64,000 bases of DNA from JABWCQ01 sp964587105 (GTDB lineage: Bacteria > Electryoneota > RPQS01), in assembly GCA_964587105.1 (NCBI GenBank), contig CAZPKG010000007.1, positions 62,001-126,000 on the forward strand, in the 5' to 3' direction. Each line of letters opens with the position of its first letter. Within the stretch, counting starts at the first letter, position 1. The notes beneath the pieces were generated by a model. It ran no database searches, was not told where the DNA came from, and worked only from the letters and a program-made list of their open reading frames with translations. This document shows, one piece after another, positions 33,312 through 42,493 of this stretch. The position numbers and the translations under genes were made by a program.

Positions 33312-34631
33312 ATGTCAAATCACGAGACTCTCGACCTCCAAACGGAACATTCCACAACAATCTCCCGTTCATGGTTTGAACGAGCGCAGCGTGTGCTCCC
33401 CGGCGGGGTCAATTCTCCTGTGCGTGCGTTCAAATCCGTCGGCGGTCAGCCGCCCGTGATAGCCTATGCCGAGGGCGCCATGCTGGTGGACGTTGACGGA
33501 AACGAGTATATTGATTACATTGGGAGTTGGGGTCCGATGATTTTGGGCCACCGCGAGCCATCTGTAGTGGATGCCGTTCACGCCGCCGTGGACATGGGTT
33601 TCAGCTACGGCGCGCCCTCGACTCCGGAAGTGTGCTTAGCCGAAGAGATCATTGCGCGCGTGCCCGGTTTGGATATGGTGCGCTTTGTCAATAGCGGCAC
33701 CGAGGCCACAATGAGCGCGATTCGTCTCGCTCGTGCGGCGACCAAGCGCAATGTCATCATCAAGTTTTCCGGCGGCTATCACGGTCATGCCGACTCGTTT
33801 CTTGTTCAAGCTGGCTCCGGCGCAGCCACATTTGGTTTGCCCGACAGCCCCGGTGTTACGCCGGGAGCTGCACAAGACACGCGCTGTGCGATCATAAACG
33901 ATCTCGATTCGGTGCGCGCACTCTTTGATGCAGAGCCGGACAAAATCGCCGCCGTAATTGTGGAACCTGTGGGCGGAAACGTCGGCTGTATTCCACCGGC
34001 TTTCGGATTCCTTACAGGCTTGCGCAAACTCTGTACGGAGTTCGGCGCACTCTTAATCTTTGACGAAGTGATGACAGGATTTCGCGTCGCTCGCGGCGGC
34101 GCGATTGAACGTTATAACATCACTCCTGATCTCGCGACCTTCGGCAAAGTCATCGGCGGTGGGCTTCCCGTCGGCGCCTACGGCGGCAAAAAAGAAATTA
34201 TGTCGCTCGTCGCGCCGCAAGGCCCGGTCTATCAAGCGGGAACGCTTTCCGGCAATCCGCTTGCCATGAAGGCCGGACTCGCAACGCTTGCATTGCTTGA
34301 CGAAGTAGCCTATCGCACACTGGAGCGAAAATCCGCGCGGCTTGAGCAAGGTTTGATTGCCGCGTGCAATGACCTCGGCATTCCCGCCGTGGTTCAGCGC
34401 GTCGGTTCGATGCTGACACTTTTCTTCACCGGCAAAGAGGTGAAGAACTACGCAGACGCACAAACCTGCGATCATATTCGTTTCAAGAAGTTTTTCCATG
34501 CGATGCTCGAACGCGGCGTGCATTTGCCGCCGTCCGGTTACGAGTGCTGGTTTGTGTCAACGGCACATTCTGATTCGCAAATTGAGCGCACCATCGAAAT
34601 CGCGCGGGAGGCGCTCGCGTCAACTCAATAG
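33312..34631 (+). CDS. hemL: Glutamate-1-semialdehyde 2,1-aminomutase
   Basis: PLP enzyme that converts glutamate-1-semialdehyde into 5-aminolevulinate. 439 residues. PLP lysine Lys279 lies in LATFGKVIGGGLPVGAYGG. IFDEVMTGFR (249-258) contains the cofactor-contacting Asp, and RVLPGGVNSPVRAF is the family N-terminus. ATG 33312 with GGAGAA upstream is preferred over GTG 33291, which lies inside hemB. With hemA and hemB it completes the C5 supply branch, placed after the later steps in the operon. Confidence 0.97.
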   Translation: MSNHETLDLQTEHSTTISRSWFERAQRVLPGGVNSPVRAFKSVGGQPPVIAYAEGAMLVDVDGNEYIDYIGSWGPMILGHREPSVVDAVHAAVDMGFSYGAPSTPEVCLAEEIIARVPGLDMVRFVNSGTEATMSAIRLARAATKRNVIIKFSGGYHGHADSFLVQAGSGAATFGLPDSPGVTPGAAQDTRCAIINDLDSVRALFDAEPDKIAAVIVEPVGGNVGCIPPAFGFLTGLRKLCTEFGALLIFDEVMTGFRVARGGAIERYNITPDLATFGKVIGGGLPVGAYGGKKEIMSLVAPQGPVYQAGTLSGNPLAMKAGLATLALLDEVAYRTLERKSARLEQGLIAACNDLGIPAVVQRVGSMLTLFFTGKEVKNYADAQTCDHIRFKKFFHAMLERGVHLPPSGYECWFVSTAHSDSQIERTIEIAREALASTQ

Positions 34632-34652
34632 CTTGAGGATGAAGAAGACAAA

Positions 34653-35780
34653 ATGACTGGTTGGTTGCGCACAGCATGGCGTAATCCCAAGCTGCCGTTC
34701 AGGCGGCATTTTGTCGTATTCACTCTCATCTCGATCTTCGCGCTCGCGCAACTGACGTGGTGGTCCATCTTTCAGGCCAAAGAAGGTTTGCGCTTGATCG
34801 AAACGCAGGAAGGCTATTGGCAGCAGCAGATCGTCGTCGCCTACGTACAGCGTTCATCGGGCGACGAAGGATTCAATGAATGGCTCGACTTGATTTTTCC
34901 CGATCTTGAAGTAGCGCCGAACAACACAATTCAAGTCAAAGCCGCAGCGCGCGAAAAGCTCACTAACTTCGTATATTCGCGCACAAGAATGTTCATCTCC
35001 GAAGGCGCGTTCTTCGGTTTTCTTGTCTTAATCGGGGTGCTCTATATGCTGCGCACTTTGCGCGAAGAGATTGACATCGAGCACCGTCAATCCGTATTTC
35101 TTGCCGCCACGTCGCACGAATTGAAGACGCCGCTTACCTCGCTGCGCATGTATGTTGACACACTGAGCGCGCGCGAGTTTCCTCCTGCCAAGCGCACCGA
35201 GATACTGGAGACTATGTCCGTCGATTTGGATCGGCTGAATGATTTGATCGATAGGCTTCTGCAAGCGCAAAAAGTTCTGACTCCCGGCATCGGCTTGCCG
35301 CTTGAGCGCGTTGATATCAGCGAAGAGACGGTTCGCGCCGTGTCCGAACTTGCGCACCGAATCGAATTCGCGGGCAAGCATCGCCTCAATGTGGACACCG
35401 AATACGGTTTGATGGCGCTGGCCGATCCGCGCCGTTGGCAGCTTGTCGTGAAAAACCTTGTTGACAACGCCGTCAAATACTCTCCAAACGGCGGCATGAT
35501 CGACGTATTTCTCGTCCACCAGAACGGCAAGATAGAATTGACCGTCAGCGATGAAGGACAAGGCTTTGAAGCGGATGAAGGCGCGCGCATTTTTGAGCGG
35601 TTTTATCGCATTGGCAATGAAGACACACGCCGCGCGCAAGGCGTTGGCTTGGGACTCTATCTCGTGCGCGAAATCGTACATTCAATGAAGGGTACAGTTT
35701 CAGCGCGCAGTCAAGGGCTCGGCAAAGGTTCGCAATTTATCGTCACGATTCCCGCCCTGAAGAGCGAACAAAATGCCTGA
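34653..35780 (+). CDS. Membrane sensor histidine kinase
   Basis: A 375-residue kinase. Transmembrane segments at about 21-40 and 118-135 enclose a periplasmic sensor domain of about 75 residues with no family I recognise. The HisKA domain has phospho-acceptor His155 in TSHELKTPLTSL. The HATPase domain follows with NLVDNAVKYSPNGG (N box), DEGQGFE (G1) and GVGLGLYL (G2). It phosphorylates the response regulator that overlaps its 3' end by eight bases. Lying between hemL and a multiheme cytochrome, it may sense redox state, heme or envelope conditions; the signal is unknown. Confidence 0.93.
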   Translation: MTGWLRTAWRNPKLPFRRHFVVFTLISIFALAQLTWWSIFQAKEGLRLIETQEGYWQQQIVVAYVQRSSGDEGFNEWLDLIFPDLEVAPNNTIQVKAAAREKLTNFVYSRTRMFISEGAFFGFLVLIGVLYMLRTLREEIDIEHRQSVFLAATSHELKTPLTSLRMYVDTLSAREFPPAKRTEILETMSVDLDRLNDLIDRLLQAQKVLTPGIGLPLERVDISEETVRAVSELAHRIEFAGKHRLNVDTEYGLMALADPRRWQLVVKNLVDNAVKYSPNGGMIDVFLVHQNGKIELTVSDEGQGFEADEGARIFERFYRIGNEDTRRAQGVGLGLYLVREIVHSMKGTVSARSQGLGKGSQFIVTIPALKSEQNA

Positions 35781-36480
35781 ACGGATTCTCATCGTCGAAG
35801 ATGAAGAGCATATTGCCGCCGGCCTGAAGCTTAATCTTGAGGCCGAGGGCTTTGAAACGTTTCACGTCGCAGACGGCTTGAAAGCGATTGCCGAAATCCG
35901 CACCGGCAAGCACGACCTTGTGTTGCTTGACGTCATGCTCCCCGGCGCCAGCGGTTTTGACGTGTGCGAGCAGATTCGCTCAGAGGGCAATCACATCCCG
36001 ATTTTGTTTTTGACCGCGCGCGATAGCGATGATGCCCGCGTGCGCGGTTTGGAACTCGGTGGCGACGATTACGTCACGAAGCCGTTCAGCATTCGCGAAC
36101 TTATCGTTCGGATTCGCGCGATGTTCCGGCGAAACGATTGGTACCGCAAAGCCCCGGAACAGGGCAATATGCTGAGTTTCGGTGGGTCAAGAATTGATTT
36201 ATCGGCCTATACTGCCGATACTCCCACAGGCGCGGTGACGTTGACTCAGAAGGAGTGCATGATTCTCAAGCTCCTTGCCGAGCGTGAAGGGCACGTCGTC
36301 AGCCGCGACGAGATTATCGAGAAGGTCTGGGGCTATGACCGATATCCGTCCACCCGAACTATTGACAACCTTATCGTCAGATTGCGCAAATTTTTTGAAG
36401 AAGACCCAAAAAGTCCGCGCCACTTGCACACCGTTTATGCCGCAGGATACAAATTTACGCAGACCGCAGTCTCGGAATAG
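35773..36480 (+). CDS. OmpR/PhoB-family response regulator
   Basis: A 235-residue regulator. The receiver domain (about 1-115) has acidic pocket EDEE near residue 9, phospho-acceptor Asp53 (VLLDVMLPG), a Thr in FLTARD and Lys in YVTKPF. The C-terminal winged-helix DNA-binding domain (about 135-230) has LTQKECMILKLLAE, GYDRYPSTRTIDNLIVRLR and HTVYAAGYKF. Such regulators bind tandem half-sites about 11 bp apart; such repeats lie before hemC at 23695-23721. It is followed directly by the OmcS-like gene, so it could control the whole run. Confidence 0.95.
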   Translation: MPERILIVEDEEHIAAGLKLNLEAEGFETFHVADGLKAIAEIRTGKHDLVLLDVMLPGASGFDVCEQIRSEGNHIPILFLTARDSDDARVRGLELGGDDYVTKPFSIRELIVRIRAMFRRNDWYRKAPEQGNMLSFGGSRIDLSAYTADTPTGAVTLTQKECMILKLLAEREGHVVSRDEIIEKVWGYDRYPSTRTIDNLIVRLRKFFEEDPKSPRHLHTVYAAGYKFTQTAVSE

Positions 36481-36482
36481 TG

Positions 36483-37622
36483 ATGATGAAATCGAGTTTG
36501 AAAATGAACTTCTTGCTTTTGTTGATTGCGGTTGGGGCGGTCGGCAATTCCGCGCGCGCGTTTCACGATAAAGGAACCGCCGATTGCTCGATGTGTCATA
36601 CGATGCACAACAGCGAAAACGGAATGCCTGTTAACCCAAATCCCAGCAACAACTATTTGCTTGTTGTAAACTCTGCAACCGATCTTTGTCTGAGCTGCCA
36701 TCAGAACGACAATGGATCGGTTTGGGCTATCAATCCGTTGAATCCAGCCCAGCAGCTTGGAAGCGGAAACTTCATCTTTGGTGAGGCGGCGAACATTAAT
36801 GATGCGTCCAACGGATTGCAAAATCCACTGAACGGCAGTCACGGAATTCACAATTGCGTTGCGCCCTCTCGGAATATGGGTCCCGATCCTGTGCACAACA
36901 CGGCTCCGGGCGGTACCTATCCCTCGTCTGAATTGGGCTGCACGAGCTGCCACGATCCACACGGCAACACAAACTATCGCATGCTTCGCGGTGTCGGAAA
37001 TGTACCCGCCGGAAATTTTAATTTTGTCTATCCGGCTCCGGTTGCCCTCGGCCTTGCTCTAAGTGGTGAAACAGAGTCGCGCAGTTTGCATACGGCTTAT
37101 CGCTCGGGCTGGACGAATTGGTGCCGTAACTGTCACGGTCTTTACCACGAAAGCAACCCCGCCGGATTTGACCATCCAGTCAATCGTACATTAGGCGGAG
37201 ATATTCGTACGTCATACAACCTTTACGATGGTAGCCAAAACCCGCAAAACGGTAACCCGCTCACATCATACATACCGGAATTGCCTTTTGAGGATGCTGC
37301 CATGACGACCACCCAAACAGGTGGCCCAAGCGCTACCAGCAGGATCGCTTGTATCACCTGTCATCGTGCTCATGGTTCAAGTGCTGTTGACTTGGGAAGA
37401 TGGGACTTTCGAAAACTGAATTTACGTACGGACGGATCACCTTCGGGGTCGTATGCCTTACCTTCACCTTATCTTGGTGCGAATGAACGGCAACTGTGTA
37501 TAAAATGCCATGAACCCGATGCGCGAAACCACGGGCTGCAACAGGCCTGCATAGAGTGCCACCGTCAGAACCAACTGATGGCACCCGGCAAGCGCTTGAA
37601 CCCGATGTCCAAAGAGCAGTAA
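36483..37622 (+). CDS. OmcS-like c-type cytochrome with seven heme motifs
   Basis: A 379-residue exported cytochrome, paralogue of 21079-22140. Signal peptide 1-26 (ending SARA), mature start FHDKG. CXXCH motifs start at 35, 69, 153, 214, 290 and 339, the same spacing as the other copy, plus a seventh at 356. Shared landmarks: CSMCHTMHN, GG-YP then CTSCHDPHGN, WCRNCHG, DHP, LPFED, CITCHRAHG and CIKCH. It begins two bases after the response regulator stop, so it is last in the heme run. The C-terminal extra motif and a basic tail distinguish it. Probably a surface filament or its adaptor; inferred. Confidence 0.85.
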   Translation: MMKSSLKMNFLLLLIAVGAVGNSARAFHDKGTADCSMCHTMHNSENGMPVNPNPSNNYLLVVNSATDLCLSCHQNDNGSVWAINPLNPAQQLGSGNFIFGEAANINDASNGLQNPLNGSHGIHNCVAPSRNMGPDPVHNTAPGGTYPSSELGCTSCHDPHGNTNYRMLRGVGNVPAGNFNFVYPAPVALGLALSGETESRSLHTAYRSGWTNWCRNCHGLYHESNPAGFDHPVNRTLGGDIRTSYNLYDGSQNPQNGNPLTSYIPELPFEDAAMTTTQTGGPSATSRIACITCHRAHGSSAVDLGRWDFRKLNLRTDGSPSGSYALPSPYLGANERQLCIKCHEPDARNHGLQQACIECHRQNQLMAPGKRLNPMSKEQ

Positions 37623-37746
37623 GAACGCCGCACGCCTCCTGATATAATTGGATAGTTTACGTCTCATTCGGTGAAAAGCCTGAATATGGCTTCCGGAGTG
37701 GGAATTTCAATATTGTACCAATGTGACAAATAAGCGTTAATTGTGC

Positions 37747-37917
37747 TTGACTATGCATGAATGATTCGCGAAATTATAGGCGTAATTCATGCCCTAAGCG
37801 CTATGCGCATCCCTTATGTCGGTTTCGGTCAAATATCTCGCTGGGGAATACCCCCTCAGACCAAATGCATGACAGTATGAAGTCCGCTCGCGGCCCTGCC
37901 GCGCGCGGACTTTTTTT
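37747..37917 (+). ncRNA. Candidate small RNA: promoter and terminator with no gene
   Basis: TTGACT (37747-37752) with an A/T-rich possible -10 about 18-19 bases on (AAATTAT) would start a transcript of about 130 bases ending in the strong terminator at 37881-37917. No reading frame is supported in between. It may be a small RNA or an attenuating leader of the CcsA gene. Nothing else is seen in 37623-37955. Confidence 0.3.
37881..37917 (+). terminator. Rho-independent terminator before CcsA
   Basis: AGTCCGC-TCGCGG stem paired with CCGCG-C-GCGGACT, then seven Ts. It ends transcription from the heme run or from the candidate small RNA. Confidence 0.85.
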
Positions 37918-37955
37918 CGCTCGATCTTATCCATTAACCATGAGCTGGTGTGATC

Positions 37956-39197
37956 ATGTCACCCTCACTTGATGTTCAACTTTTTTGGTTCTCCTTTTGG
38001 GCCTACTTGATTGGCTGGATTTCGTTTACGATCTGGCTCGCCGCACGTAAACCCATTTGGACAAAGATTGGTTCAATTTGTTTTGCCGCCGGATTCATTC
38101 CGCAAACCGTCGCGTTCTTCCTGCGCTGGAACTACACGGGACACTTTCCAATGGCCAACATGTACGAGTACATGGCTGTGATGAGTTGGATGGCCGTTGT
38201 AAGCTTCTCCTTCTTGACGTGGCGCTATCGCAATTGGGTGATCAGCGCGCTGATTTCTCCGGTCGTGATTATGCTCATGGTTGCGGCGTCGCTGTTGCCC
38301 AAAGATCCCAGTCAGCAATTGATGCCCGCGCTGCGTAGTTCTTGGTTAGCCATTCACGTGACGCTCGCTTCAGTCGGCGCCGGAGCATTTGCCGTTGCCG
38401 CCGCCGTTTCATTTGTCTATCTATTGGCCGTGCGCAGTGAAGAAGAGGCCCAGAAGTCATTCCGTCCGTCCATGCGCATTCCGTTTATTGTCCTGATTGT
38501 CATTCCGGCAATTCTGGCAATCGTTGGCGGCGCCAGCGACGCCTTCGCCGCACAGTCAAGCATGACGTTTATGGGTTCGTCCATGTCCGGCGGCAACATC
38601 TTCGTATTGCTGGGCATCTACTTCGTGATTGCGGGCGTCATCTGGAACTACATGTTCAAGAGCACGCCCGGAGTCGAGTCGCGCTATTGGGCCGCAATCG
38701 GTTTTTCAGGCTTGTTCCTCGGCGCGCTCGGTGCGGGCATTCTGCTCAGCAACGGGAAATTGTCGTTGACGTCGGACAGCCCGTTGCGCATCTTCGAGTT
38801 CTTTGGCTTGACGCTCGTGTTTGGCACCGTAGGAATGTTTGCGCTGCACACGGTCCTCGGATTCGGCGCCGTTCCCGGCAAGCTGCATCTTGACGGCAGA
38901 CTTTTAGACGAAGTGAATTATCGCTCGGTCGCTTTGGGCTATCCGCTCTACACCCTCGGCGCGCTCTTCGCGGGCGCAATCTGGGCAGAGAGTGCGTGGG
39001 GCAGTTTTTGGAGTTGGGATCCCAAAGAGGTCGGCGCTCTTATCATTTGGCTGTTTTATAGCGCGTTTCTTCACGCTCGTTACCAGCGCGGCTGGTCCGG
39101 TCCGCGTACTGCCGTGCTCTCTCTCATTGGTTTTGCGATGATGATGCTTTCGCTGTTTGGTAACTACTTCTTCGGCGGCCAGCACTCGTACAACTAA
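37956..39197 (+). CDS. ccsA: System II cytochrome c biogenesis protein CcsA (CcsB/ResC)
   Basis: Heme exporter and ligase half of the CcsA-ResB synthetase that attaches heme to CXXCH proteins on the outer face of the membrane. 413 residues with about eight membrane segments. The WWD-type heme-handling motif is present as ESAWGSFWSWDPKEVGALIIW near the end (written in parts ESAWGSFW and SWDPKEVGAL). Conserved His in HFPMANMYEYM, AIHVTLASVG and FLHARY. ATG 37956 is chosen; GTG 37950 is an alternative. ResB follows 39 bp later. Fits the high heme demand of the window. Confidence 0.93.
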   Translation: MSPSLDVQLFWFSFWAYLIGWISFTIWLAARKPIWTKIGSICFAAGFIPQTVAFFLRWNYTGHFPMANMYEYMAVMSWMAVVSFSFLTWRYRNWVISALISPVVIMLMVAASLLPKDPSQQLMPALRSSWLAIHVTLASVGAGAFAVAAAVSFVYLLAVRSEEEAQKSFRPSMRIPFIVLIVIPAILAIVGGASDAFAAQSSMTFMGSSMSGGNIFVLLGIYFVIAGVIWNYMFKSTPGVESRYWAAIGFSGLFLGALGAGILLSNGKLSLTSDSPLRIFEFFGLTLVFGTVGMFALHTVLGFGAVPGKLHLDGRLLDEVNYRSVALGYPLYTLGALFAGAIWAESAWGSFWSWDPKEVGALIIWLFYSAFLHARYQRGWSGPRTAVLSLIGFAMMMLSLFGNYFFGGQHSYN

Positions 39198-39236
39198 TAC
39201 CGAAGCTGACGATTTCTTTCACTAATCAAGTTCAAC

Positions 39237-40838
39237 GTGACGAACTCTAACAATACAAACACCACACCCGCGCCGGTGAGCCGCAAACCAAAACTCTGGG
39301 CAATGCTGTCCACGATGAAGTTTGCCATTTGGATCCTCATCGTGCTAAGTGTGCTCTCGCTCGCTTCACTTTTCAGCGGCGAATTGGTTGACCCGCGCTG
39401 GCTGAACACCGAGCCGTCGGGCGGCGGAGCGGCCTTCGGGCAATTAGTTTACAAATCTCTCGAAATGCACGATCCCTTCCGCTCGTGGTGGTATCGCGGC
39501 TTAGTTGGTTTGCTTTCGCTGTCGCTCTTTGCCTGTATTCTCGAGCGCACTCCCATCGTCTGGCGTCAGTGGAGCAAGAAACCCGAACTCGATCATCGTA
39601 TCATCAATGACCGCACGGCTCCGATTTATCTTTCAACCACAGAGCCTTCCAAGTCATTAATTGAGCGCATGACCTCGAAACTCTCCGCACGCTACAACGG
39701 AGATAGCTATTGGGTCGGCGAGTCAGGCCGGCTTGCACTCTGGGGACCGCTGCTTACGCACTTGGGATTACTGCTGCTCGCAATCGGCGGACTGGTCGGC
39801 TCCTTTGGAGATTCCGACACTCGTGAAGGCGGCTATCCCGGCGACGTCGTTCGCGTTGAAGGGATGCCGTTTGAAGTCCGCATTGACAGTTTCCGCGTAG
39901 AGTTTTATCCACTCCAACCAATGCAGTGGGTGCTTGTGGACGGAGAATGGTTCGGCAAACTCGTCAAAGAAGATAGCCCGGGCACGTGGTTGATCGAACG
40001 CTACAACGAGAAAGACGAAGTCGAACTCGTTTCCATGGAACAGGAATGGATTTCCAACGACTGGGATATCCAGAAGGCCGGCGGTAACATCAAGCAGTAC
40101 ATCAGCACTGTCTCGATTATAGAAAACGGACAAGTCGTTGATCAACAGCAAATCTCAGTCAACACGCCGCTCCGCAGAGCAGGCTACCGGCTCTATCAAA
40201 GCTCGTATGATCCGTCGTCTCCGCGCGTACATGCGAACTATGACCAGCTTACGGTAGTTGTTTCAGATTCAACCGGAAATGTCGTTCAGAGGTTGCCGAT
40301 CAAGCAAGGTCAGACCATTGAGATCCCCGGCGATTCCATCAAGATCACCGCAGGCCGCTTGTTGCCCGACTTCAAACTCGATTCGCGTCGTCAGGCCTAT
40401 TCCGCCAGTGCAAAATTTACGAATCCCGCGCTCGAACTGATTGCCGAAGGTCCGAGCGGATTTCGCAAACCGATGTGGTCATTCCTGCAAATGGAAGGGC
40501 ATCAGGCAACCTTCGGTCAGTATCGCTATGAGGCTACCGACTTGGTTGAACCGCAAGCTCAGGTGGACATTGCCACGATTTTCGAGATTCGCAAATCCAT
40601 TGGAACTGAGTTTCTCTGGCTCGGCTTCTTCGTTTCATCGCTTGGTTTGATTCTTTGCTTCTACATCACACACCGCATCGTGTACGTCGAATTTCCGACG
40701 GCTGACCAGCCGCTCACGCAAGCTTACGCCTTCAGCAAGAAGATGGTGCGCGCCTTCGAGCGTGACATCGCCGCCATTGCCGAGCAACCCGGCCAGGAAG
40801 TCAAAATGAGCGTCCAACCAGACATCGTCTTCTACTAA
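39237..40838 (+). CDS. resB: System II cytochrome c biogenesis protein ResB (Ccs1)
   Basis: Partner of CcsA that presents reduced apocytochrome for heme ligation. 533 residues: N-terminal membrane segments (about 28-50, 80-105 and 170-190), a large periplasmic beta-rich domain (about 195-455, with PFEVRIDSFRVEFYP, QQISVNTPLRRAGYRLYQSSYDP), and a last membrane segment (about 465-485). The YRLYQSSYD box is a family hallmark. GTG 39237 is used as start since no ATG lies near the expected N-terminus. It forms an operon with ccsA and ends in a terminator. Confidence 0.93.
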   Translation: MTNSNNTNTTPAPVSRKPKLWAMLSTMKFAIWILIVLSVLSLASLFSGELVDPRWLNTEPSGGGAAFGQLVYKSLEMHDPFRSWWYRGLVGLLSLSLFACILERTPIVWRQWSKKPELDHRIINDRTAPIYLSTTEPSKSLIERMTSKLSARYNGDSYWVGESGRLALWGPLLTHLGLLLLAIGGLVGSFGDSDTREGGYPGDVVRVEGMPFEVRIDSFRVEFYPLQPMQWVLVDGEWFGKLVKEDSPGTWLIERYNEKDEVELVSMEQEWISNDWDIQKAGGNIKQYISTVSIIENGQVVDQQQISVNTPLRRAGYRLYQSSYDPSSPRVHANYDQLTVVVSDSTGNVVQRLPIKQGQTIEIPGDSIKITAGRLLPDFKLDSRRQAYSASAKFTNPALELIAEGPSGFRKPMWSFLQMEGHQATFGQYRYEATDLVEPQAQVDIATIFEIRKSIGTEFLWLGFFVSSLGLILCFYITHRIVYVEFPTADQPLTQAYAFSKKMVRAFERDIAAIAEQPGQEVKMSVQPDIVFY

Positions 40839-40863
40839 AGTCGAGTAGTTTTACCTAAAGAGA

Positions 40864-40889
40864 GGGCGGCTCAATCGGGCCGCCCTTTT
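40864..40889 (+). terminator. Rho-independent terminator after ResB
   Basis: GGGCGGC (40864-40870) pairs with GCCGCCC (40879-40885), then TTTT. Confidence 0.9.
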
Positions 40890-40968
40890 GCATTTGTCCG
40901 GTTACTACTTGATTCAGAGGTACTTACGGAAGCTGTGCGGGAACTTAACAAAGTTTCACCCGAATTGC

Positions 40969-40998
40969 TTGACAACCTGTCTCGTTTCTCGCTAAATT
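40969..40998 (+). promoter_or_regulatory. Sigma-70-type promoter of the HerA-like gene
   Basis: TTGACA (40969-40974), 18 bases, TAAATT (40993-40998), 48 bases before the ATG. Confidence 0.6.
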
Positions 40999-41045
40999 GA
41001 ACCGTTTCGTCCGTCTGTCATAACTTCACAATTGATAGCCTTTCC

Positions 41046-42491
41046 ATGCTCCCCATCGCCTACGTCAACGGTCAAGAAATCTCCGTCCTGCCCAAGCTCC
41101 TGAACCGCCACGGCCTCGTCACAGGCGCGACGGGCACAGGCAAGACCGTCACATTGCAAGTCGTCGCCGAGCGGTTGTCGCGCGCGGGTATTCCCGTCTT
41201 TGCCGCTGATGTCAAAGGCGATCTTGCAGGAGTCGCCGCAGCAGGTCAATCCTCCGAGAAGTTTCAAAAGCGGCTCGATCAGCTTGGCATCAAGGAGCAC
41301 GCCTTTTCCGCGAACTCCTGCGTATTGTGGGATGTGTTTGGACAAAAAGGCCATCCGATACGCACAACCATTTCTGAAATGGGCCCGCTGCTGCTCTCGC
41401 GCCTGCTCAATTTGAATGAAACTCAAGCCGGAGTTTTGCAAATCGTCTTCAGCTATGCCGATGATCAAGGGATGTTGTTGCTTGACTTGAATGACCTGCG
41501 CGCGATGCTCGGCCACGTCTCCGACCAGCGCAAAGAGCTAACCACCGAATACGGCAACGTTTCTCCCGCCAGCATCGGGGCGATCCAGCGCGCCTTGCTC
41601 ACATTGGAAGAACAAGGCGGAGACCAATTCTTCGGCGAACCGGCATTCGAACTCACCGACCTCTTGCAGACCGATGGCAACGGTAATGGCATCATCAATA
41701 TCCTGCACGCCGAACAGCTTGTTCGCGCGCCGAAAGTCTATGCGACGTTTCTGCTCTGGATGCTCTCCGAGTTGTTTGAAAATCTCCCTGAAGTCGGGGA
41801 TATTGAAAAGCCCAAGCTGGTTTTCTTCTTTGACGAAGCACATCTGCTCTTTGAAGATGCGCCCGACGCGCTCCTCGATAAGATTGAACAAGTCGTGCGC
41901 TTGATTCGCTCCAAAGGCGTCGGCGTCTTCTTCGTCACCCAGCATCCTCTCGACATTCCTGAAAAAGTCCTGAGTCAATTAGGCAACCGCGTGCAGCACG
42001 CTTTACGCGCATTCACGCCTAACGAACAAAAGAAACTCAAAGCGGCCGCCGATACCTTTCGCGCAAATCCCGGACTCGATCTCGAAAAAGCGATTCCTGA
42101 ACTCGGCATCGGCGAAGCTATCGTGAGCTTCTTGGACGAAAAGGGCACACCTTTGCCGGCTGAACGCGCCTTTATTGCGCCGCCCTTTTCGCGCATCGGA
42201 CCGATTGAAGCGAATGAGCGCTTGGCGATTTTGCAATCCTCAATCGTCGCGGGAGTCTATGAGCAAGTAGTTGATCGCGAATCAGCCTATGAGATGTTGA
42301 AAAACAAAGCAGAAAAGGCCGCGGCCTCTCCTCCTGCCGAGGAGATTCGCAAGACCCGCGCCTCAACACGCCAACCTGAGGACGTTATGACCGCCGTCAT
42401 GAAATCCGCCGCGCGCGCCGCCGCCTCGCAAGCCGGACGTTCGTTGATACGCGGTATTCTCGGCGGCCTTTTAGGTGGAAAAAGACGCTAA
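41046..42491 (+). CDS. HerA-like P-loop ATPase (DUF853 family)
   Basis: A 481-residue cytoplasmic ATPase of the HerA/FtsK clade, of the YjgR-type subgroup. Walker A GATGTGKT at 27-34, AADVKGDLAG soon after, Walker B KLVFFFDEAHLLF, and an arginine-finger region FFVTQHPLDIPEKVL. The C-terminus (about 400-481) is charged and ends in Gly-rich GGLLGGKRR. Members are predicted DNA-translocating ATPases, exact role unknown. It starts the run with the ABC exporter, whose ATPase begins two bases after its stop. Confidence 0.88.
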   Translation: MLPIAYVNGQEISVLPKLLNRHGLVTGATGTGKTVTLQVVAERLSRAGIPVFAADVKGDLAGVAAAGQSSEKFQKRLDQLGIKEHAFSANSCVLWDVFGQKGHPIRTTISEMGPLLLSRLLNLNETQAGVLQIVFSYADDQGMLLLDLNDLRAMLGHVSDQRKELTTEYGNVSPASIGAIQRALLTLEEQGGDQFFGEPAFELTDLLQTDGNGNGIINILHAEQLVRAPKVYATFLLWMLSELFENLPEVGDIEKPKLVFFFDEAHLLFEDAPDALLDKIEQVVRLIRSKGVGVFFVTQHPLDIPEKVLSQLGNRVQHALRAFTPNEQKKLKAAADTFRANPGLDLEKAIPELGIGEAIVSFLDEKGTPLPAERAFIAPPFSRIGPIEANERLAILQSSIVAGVYEQVVDRESAYEMLKNKAEKAAASPPAEEIRKTRASTRQPEDVMTAVMKSAARAAASQAGRSLIRGILGGLLGGKRR

Positions 42492-42493
42492 TC

